From: Spirometra erinaceieuropaei
Taxonomy: Eukaryota; Platyhelminthes; Cestoda; Diphyllobothriidea; Diphyllobothriidae
DNA length: 64,000 nucleotides
NCBI GenBank assembly: GCA_902702965.1
Contig: CACRXP010000113.1
Location: 923,992 to 987,991 of the forward strand
Direction: 5' to 3'
This document shows positions 59,071 through 64,000 of this stretch, one piece after another (within the stretch, counting starts at the first letter, position 1; the number at the start of each line of letters is the position of its first letter). Under the pieces are notes generated by a model. That model saw only the letters and a program-made list of their open reading frames with translations. It was not told the origin of the DNA and ran no database searches. Both the position numbers and the translations under genes were made by a program.

Positions 59071-59861
59071 TTGGAAAGGCATACTTTGCGTAGGAGTCTG
59101 GCTTGTGCTAGAAGTTATAAGGATTTCAATTTCCAACAGCTAGGTCGCCTATGCAGGACTAAGTCCAATATATCCTGATCCTCCATATGCCCCTAAAATG
59201 CACGGTTCGACGACAAAGGCGCTATCATTTGGCGCCCGCGCGTTCGTACCCGTGGTTGCCGACCAGTCTAGCTAAAATATGTAGATTTTACACACGTACA
59301 CTGCAACTGGAAGACGGCAGATAATTGCGCAATTTTGAAATGACGACTTTCTTAAGTGACTTCTGACTTATGAAGGAACCTCATTCTAAGCGGTGTGACG
59401 AGGCCGTCAAGAGGCTCTGACATGCCTAGGAGCGGTGCAACTGTTAAACAGCGGTAGTTGTAATAATAGTACTGTTGATCTCGGTGGTACTGCTAATCAT
59501 GTTATTGGTGGTGGTGACACTGACAATATCAATAACAGCCACGTAAAAGTGGCGCTTTTTACCTGCTTTACGGAAGCGACATGCATTTTACTTTTGTTAT
59601 TTTGCCTCCAAACCAGTTACCCAACAGGCAGTCGCACAGTAGGCAGCAATAAAACGGCAAGCAGAGACAACAAAAATCGACCCAACTTTCAATGTAGAGA
59701 TAATTTCAAGCTTCAGGAGCTGCGATGTGACCGACTAATGACGGCTTATAAATTAGAAACGGCTGTCCAGGTTGGCCTTCTCCTTACCAGTATCTATTTT
59801 AAATTATGCAGTAATGAAACGCATGATAGTGGTAGTATTGAAAACATGCGTGTATAACATA
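59071..59861. other. Mostly unassigned; degenerate SINE-1-like sequence at 59,600-59,850
   Basis: AACCAGTTACCCAACAGGCA, GTCGCACAGTAGGCAG, then GACCGACTAATGACGGCTTA, recalls the end and middle of SINE-1 in scrambled order. The 140-codon frame at 59,435-59,857 runs through this repeat and through GGT/GAT-rich sequence, so I do not call it a gene. Confidence 0.45.
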
Positions 59862-59880
59862 ATTTATTGGGGCCAACAAA

Positions 59881-59902
59881 TTTCGTGAGGGCTTATCATC
59901 TG
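59881..59902 (-). ncRNA. Hammerhead-like remnant in PLE-C 3' tail
   Basis: On the minus strand CAGATGA, then TAAGCCCTCAC, then GAAA. The position in the 3' tail and the box order are as in PLE-B. One core base (position 4) is changed and stem II is not convincing, so this is a relic at best. Confidence 0.35.
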
Positions 59903-60321
59903 CAGCCCGTCTCTGTATAACATAAGTAACGAATGGAAGCGCAACAGTAGTATGATTTTGTACAAAATGTCAGTGCATAAGAGCAAGGTCAAGGTTCAAG
60001 GCAATGAATAATCAGATGAAAGACGCTTCCATAAGCATCATATATGGAAGAGGGAGACGGAATGTTAACAACAAATCACAGTCACGAGTAACATGAGCCG
60101 TGAAGGTGATCAGGACAATTGGAGATTGATAACGTAGTCTAACTGCTTTCACAGGTCTGGTTTCTCCCTCCGTATGTAAGCTGCTTCCAAATAACGCAAG
60201 GTTCGAGTTGTAGGCGCTAGGACAAGTACACAAAAAGCTGTTTTAGGGCCGAAAACATGACCGCTATCTAACAGGTGTTTCATTATAGACGAACGGGGGT
60301 TTTGCTTTCCTGTTTCAAAAG

Positions 60322-60534
60322 CTAATTAGGCATATACTCAGCGGCCCTGGTTGCCAAATGCCTTTGCGTTCGCCCAATGTACTTGCATCCACAAATGCAT
60401 GTGAATTCATACACGCAATTTAGGGGGGCGCGCATTGGCAAGACATCCCTTGCCCCGTTAATTTGAAGGCTTTTGGTGGAACTGATGAAGACAAGTTCTG
60501 CTGCGTTGTGCGTTCTTTGTTTGGTGCTACGCAA
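60322..60534 (-). pseudogene. PLE-C GIY-YIG endonuclease pseudogene (N-terminal part)
   Basis: Open for 70 codons in the reverse transcriptase frame. It has a basic linker (RSTKQRTHNAAELVFISS), then CVYEFTCICGCKYIGRTQRH with the YIG core, the arginine and the paired cysteines typical of PLE endonucleases, then the glutamate in AAEYMP. The stop at 60,322 cuts off the C-terminal half. The remaining part lies in another frame near 60,195. The endonuclease would make the first nick for target-primed insertion. Confidence 0.85.
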
Positions 60535-60599
60535 ACGTCGCTTGATTATGTCTGAGACGTCACCCTTAAAAGGTTAACATATTATAACGGACTTCTTCG

Positions 60600-61580
60600 G
60601 AACAGACTGTTCTGTCAACTTGGGCCGTAAATGGTTGCTGTACTTCCGAATGAAGCGTGCAGGATACCCACGATTAAGTAAGGCTCTTTCGATGCGGGTA
60701 GGTTCTGTATCTATAGTCTCCCTGGAGCAAATATTTCTCGCTCATTGAAAAAGAGTATGTACCAGATTTCGTTTCCACTGTATTGGCACAAAGCTTTTAA
60801 AATATAAGTATTGCACTTTCAACGTTATCTTGTGAAAGACGGAGCGTCTTACTGAACCGTCACCCTCTCTAAACATGAGAACGTCTCGGAAAGGTTACTT
60901 GTTACACTGCTTCATTTCCATTGTAAATTTGATTTTCGGATGCAAATTATTCATCACACAAAGTAGGTCGGCGACGTCTTCCTTGTTGTTAACAATCTTG
61001 AATGTATCATCCACGAATCTCCTGAATAATGCTGTCATATTTAATTTTGGTGACACCTTTTCTTCTAGGTAACCCATAAAAACGTCGACGGAAGTTGGCC
61101 CGAGTGGACTGCCCATCGCGACACCGTTAGTTTGTCTGCAACGTTCCCCATTAAACGAAAATTGAAAATCTTTGGCGCAAAGTACCAGCAGACCGCTTAG
61201 TATTTTGGGGGACAGTCAGATTTCGGACGCATGAGCGCATATAACATCTATTCTTTCATCCAATGGCACATTGGTAAATTAGCATTGGACGTCTAAAGAA
61301 AACATATACTTCTCGGCGATGTTTTTGTACTTAATTTCCTCTATGATATGAAGACTGTCTTTTATCGTGTAGGTGAAAAACGATTGTCGAATTGGTTCTA
61401 GCTTTTTGACAAGCCATTTTGCTGGTCTTTGTGTAGGTGAATTAGGCATAGAGAGAATTGACCGCAAAAGTTTGTCCTTTTTATGCGTTTTTGATAGACC
61501 ATATAGTCAGGAGATATGTGTGTCTCTCGGTTTTAGGAATAGCGCGGTTTTAGCATCAATCAGGTTTTTGTTCAACAATT
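60600..61580 (-). pseudogene. PLE-C reverse transcriptase pseudogene
   Basis: In one minus-strand frame the conserved motifs appear in order. They are LYGLSKTHKKDKLLRSILS and NSPTQRPAKWLVKKLEPIR (fingers), then KYMFSLDV (first catalytic aspartate region), then GVAMGSPLGPTSVDVFMG. FRRFVDDTF follows, the YVDD-type catalytic aspartate pair, at about 61,018-61,006. PLE reverse transcriptases are the closest relatives of telomerase reverse transcriptase. The aspartates are intact, but stops interrupt the frame (for example before LYGLSK and after SLDVQC), so no enzyme is made from this copy. Confidence 0.9.
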
Positions 61581-61800
61581 GTTAAACCTTTTTGAAAACT
61601 GTGTCTTCTAATGTCTGAGTTTCATCTCTCCCAGACGCCCCTAGGCGACATTTTCTCTGATCGTTAAAGATGCACTTTATTTTCCTCACATATTCCTACC
61701 GCTTAAGAATAGGAACTCCATGGCCATCGTCAGGATTATAAATTATCAATTGTTGAAGACGTTTCAATTAGAATAGGGCGGCTACGTGTTCATTGGTTAA

Positions 61801-62294
61801 TGGAGTCCGTTGTGATATTAATAATCAAGACAAGGTTACAGCACAAAATATGGAGGTTGGGATTCACTACGATTATTAAACGTCTCTGGACCAGCTCCGG
61901 AACATTTCCCGGCTCACGTATGCGTTCTCTCAAGCGAGAATTTCAGGCATGTCGCACATTAAGTGTGCTGAACCCATCGGAATGTACCGCGACCTAAAAA
62001 CTGACGTAATTCTCCCCACTTACGCTACTCTTCGGTCAAACGAGTCGAGAGTGACCTCCCAACTTCTTCGACGGGCGTCAGGCCTCCCTATCTTTGACTG
62101 CCTCTGATTATGGATTCGAGTGGGAATCCCAAAACTTCAGGCCAGTAGACGTCTTGGTACGGCGATTACATGTGCTCCTTCTGAGTAGTATGGGTATTGG
62201 TAGTGATGATAGTAGATGCTGTAGTAACTGAGTAGCTATAGTGGAAGTGGTCGCAAGCACCTTCTATTTTTAAAATCAGTTTCATACTACTTCC
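61801..62294. other. Short unassigned stretch with a PLE-A terminal-repeat remnant
   Basis: At about 62,075-62,190 (+), CGGGCGTCAGGCC, then CTCTGATTATGGATTCGAGT, then GGCCAGTAGACGTC, matches the 34-kb arm. The class-A motif at 62,104-62,138 keeps the full stem II GGATTC/GAATCC. Box 1 (CTGATTA) and box 2 (CAAAAC) are mutated. No coding sequence was found. Confidence 0.6.
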
Positions 62295-62513
62295 CTGACG
62301 AAACGGGGCTCACGCGAGCACGCGCCAGCTCGGCGCACACGTGTGCGCATCAGCGCCAATCAGAACGCAGTCTGCCCCGCCTGTCCGCTGTTTGGTTGTC
62401 CGATCGCGTTACAAAAATTGCCCGTACCCAGTTTCACACACTGGACAAAAAGCACCGACAGCGCGTCGTCGCCCAGACTCGTACTCGCGAAACACCCTGC
62501 GTGGATTTCTGGG
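62295..62513 (+). promoter_or_regulatory. CpG-rich promoter-like region and 5' UTR
   Basis: A sharp rise in G+C and CpG frequency compared with the surrounding sequence begins near 62,295 (CTCACGCGAGCACGCGCC). It contains a CCAATCA box at 62,356-62,362 and a GC-box-like CCCCGCC near 62,374. It leads directly into the candidate first exon. I cannot place the transcription start. Confidence 0.5.
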
Positions 62514-62622
62514 ATGCCTCCGCCGGGCACCAAGCGGGACTTTGGTCGGTCTCCAGGGCTGGCAATGGCCGCCGCCCTTGTACTTCTCTCTTGCTCGGCG
62601 ACCGCCGTTCTTGGCAAAACCC
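62514..62622 (+). CDS. Candidate first coding exon with signal peptide (gene continues beyond window)
   Basis: Two in-frame ATGs are possible. One is at 62,514 (MPPPGTKRDFGRSPGLA, then the hydrophobic core). The other is at 62,565 (MAAALVLLSCSATAVLG, then KT), with G at -3 and G at +4. Either gives a signal peptide ending near Gly-Lys. The exon ends at 62,622 with the strong donor CCGTAAGT after one base of the next codon, so the intron is phase 1, as is common after signal-peptide exons of secreted and receptor proteins. The upstream CpG-rich tract supports a gene start. I cannot name the protein because its mature part is not in the window. Reading on without splicing reaches a stop near 62,672. 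Confidence 0.5.
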
Positions 62623-64000
62623 GTAAGTGTAGAACAGTTAACTTGGACATAATTGCCCTTTCAATCTCTTGATTTCACATTCAATATCCCATTGTTGTGG
62701 TCTTTGCTCATTCTTACATTGTAACTCGCCTGCTGCCAAACGCGACCTGAGTTAGAACATGGTAAGAAAAGGTCTGTTAGGGGTAGCGGTACTGTTGACC
62801 AGAATCGTCCAGAAGGTCGTTGTTGGTGTTCGCGTAATCAATGCCTAGGAACAAGGCAGTTTCTGTAATGTAATTAAAGGACCCTCGCCGAATACCTCTC
62901 TGGGAGGTAAACTGAAATTATCCTCGAATGCCAAGCAACAAAGGACAAGTAGTCATTAGCTAAAAGCTCGTAAATCTCTTCAGCACTCTTATAACCGCCT
63001 ACAAAGCAGTACCTCTTATTTACATGCTTTCAATAATTTGCCAATAGGTATTTGAAGCGGTTACTGCAATACGTATAAAAAGATAGTAGTACGATTTGAG
63101 AGCTAGATAGCAATCTGAAGTATCAAATCTTATGTGCAGTTAGTCTCATATTCGTTCCAGTGGATTGTCATTATCGGCCATTGGGTGGCAGTCTTTGCTT
63201 TTAATGCCTTAGTAGCTTGTAACATATACAATGGGGCCATTGTATGTCCGATAACATTTTTCTGCCCGTTGTCAGCACCTGTTTAGGGATATCGTTCTGG
63301 CGTAGTGCCTAGGTAGCTTTCTATTTTGGCTGGATTTATTCCTGAATATGCTTCAGTCCACGGAAATATGTCATCCCTGATGAATTCCAAACCTAATTCG
63401 ACCTAGTATTTGTGCAATTAGATTTCAGTACTGCCCTTCCTCGCATTCAGGAATTGCGGCCAGTTTAGGCGGTCATACCTACGTGCATACGTGAATCATG
63501 CTGTGCACACCTAGTTGTAGAACCACACCCATGATTTAACTGCCAGTACACAAGAGACATAGGCATCCGCAAATTCCCAAATGTGCTAGAGGGCCGAACG
63601 TGGCCCTACTTCGGCCAAATTTTATGCTTTCCCACGTACTTAGAGGCAGGGTAATTTTGACTACCATTGAACTTTCTCAGAAAAGATGTGATCAGCTTCG
63701 AACATTCATTCGGCTTGAATTCATCCGACCACTTTTTCCTACTGGACCTTAAATCCAATTCTAAAACTTTTCCGGCTGCAAAAAAACGATCTTCTTCGAG
63801 GTCTTCTCCATGCAAAGAAAAATCTGAAATCTTTATCAAAACATGGTCATTTAAGCACGCAAAACATGAACCTCATTCATTATCATCAAACGCGAACAAC
63901 CCCTAATAAACTTCGGGATTCCTTAACAAACGGAAGATTTGTAGATCGAAACGTGGCTTTGTAGAAATTCTGCGAATGCTATTTTTTGCGTCTGACGCGT
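62623..64000 (+). other. Probable first intron / unassigned sequence
   Basis: It begins with GTAAGT and shows no convincing second exon before the window ends. Overlapping opposite-strand frames at 63,606-63,906 are unrecognised. The minus frame contains IKISDF, which recalls a kinase DFG region, but no other kinase motif is present. Confidence 0.4.

Larger units (their letters stand above)
59862..61800 (-). mobile_element. Penelope-like element, family C (longest copy, decayed)
   Basis: On the minus strand the element shows part of the N-terminal region (EYVRKI, then CIFNDQRKCRLGAS, near 61,700-61,620). The reverse transcriptase follows (61,580 to about 60,600). Next is the GIY-YIG endonuclease (60,534-60,322), with a C-terminal piece in a shifted frame (LRYLEAAYIRREKPDL near 60,195-60,145). 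A 3' tail carries a hammerhead-like remnant and AATAAA near 59,864. Most of it stays in one frame with scattered stop codons, meaning slow decay by substitution. The 5' end is truncated or lost beyond 61,800. Confidence 0.9.

Noticed and set aside
59435..59857. 140-codon plus-strand frame with a hydrophobic segment.
   Set aside because: It runs through low-complexity GGT/GAT sequence and degenerate SINE-1-like sequence, with no supporting splice or domain evidence.
63606..63839. Minus-strand frame with IKISDF, suggestive of a protein kinase DFG region.
   Set aside because: DFS replaces DFG, and no HRD, APE or glycine-loop motif is found nearby in any frame.
1..64000. CRISPR arrays, bacterial operons, rRNA genes.
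   Set aside because: No regularly spaced short repeats, no Shine-Dalgarno-led gene runs and no rRNA-like sequence were seen. The window is eukaryotic in character.

Overview
The window looks like flatworm DNA, most likely a cestode of the diphyllobothriid type. That assignment is inference: it rests on the Penelope-like retroelement (PLE) families and the tRNA-derived SINE family seen here, not on a host gene I can name. It is eukaryotic, AT-rich and gene-poor. It has no operons, no bacterial promoters and no long uninterrupted reading frames. The longest frame is 173 codons, and most frames of 60-120 codons are chance or lie inside repeats.

Host genes. The best candidate is a first coding exon at 62,514-62,622 (+). 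It sits at the end of a CpG-rich promoter-like tract (about 62,295-62,620), encodes a signal peptide and ends in a consensus GTAAGT donor in phase 1. The rest of its gene would lie to the right of the window. A weaker candidate is a terminal exon at 24,484-25,023 (+), with a hydrophobic leader, six cysteines, five N-glycosylation sequons and an AATAAA just after the stop. A short cysteine-rich exon at 57,581-57,741 (+) is speculative.

Mobile DNA dominates. (1) PLEs of three families are present, all decayed: PLE-C at 59,862-61,800 (-), with reverse transcriptase and GIY-YIG endonuclease; PLE-B at 19,020-20,160 (-) and 55,200-55,600 (+); PLE-A at 42,862-43,700 (-) and 4,876-5,240 (-). Several carry hammerhead-ribozyme-like motifs in their 3' tails. 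(2) Two compact insertions (34,152-34,542 and 56,031-56,582) are inverted repeats carrying such motifs, each bounded by a 14-15 bp target-site duplication, with no coding sequence. (3) A roughly 1-kb foldback MITE family has two near-complete and about ten partial copies. Its ends lie at TA dinucleotides and it has arms of about 330 bp. (4) Two tRNA-derived SINE families are present. SINE-1 clusters at 38.2-39.4 kb and 54.5-55.9 kb; SINE-2 is clustered at 52.4-52.9 kb. (5) A repeat of about 480 bp (R480) occurs at 38.45 and 58.03 kb. (6) Two degenerate telomere-like (CCCTAA/TTAGGG) blocks lie at 28.5 and 53.8 kb.

The most interesting system is the set of ribozyme-like modules. Three sequence classes share the layout box 1, one extra base, stem II, then GAAA. 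Stem II changes between copies keep pairing. In the 56-kb class the two altered core bases are exactly those that pair with each other (positions 3 and 8) in active hammerheads.
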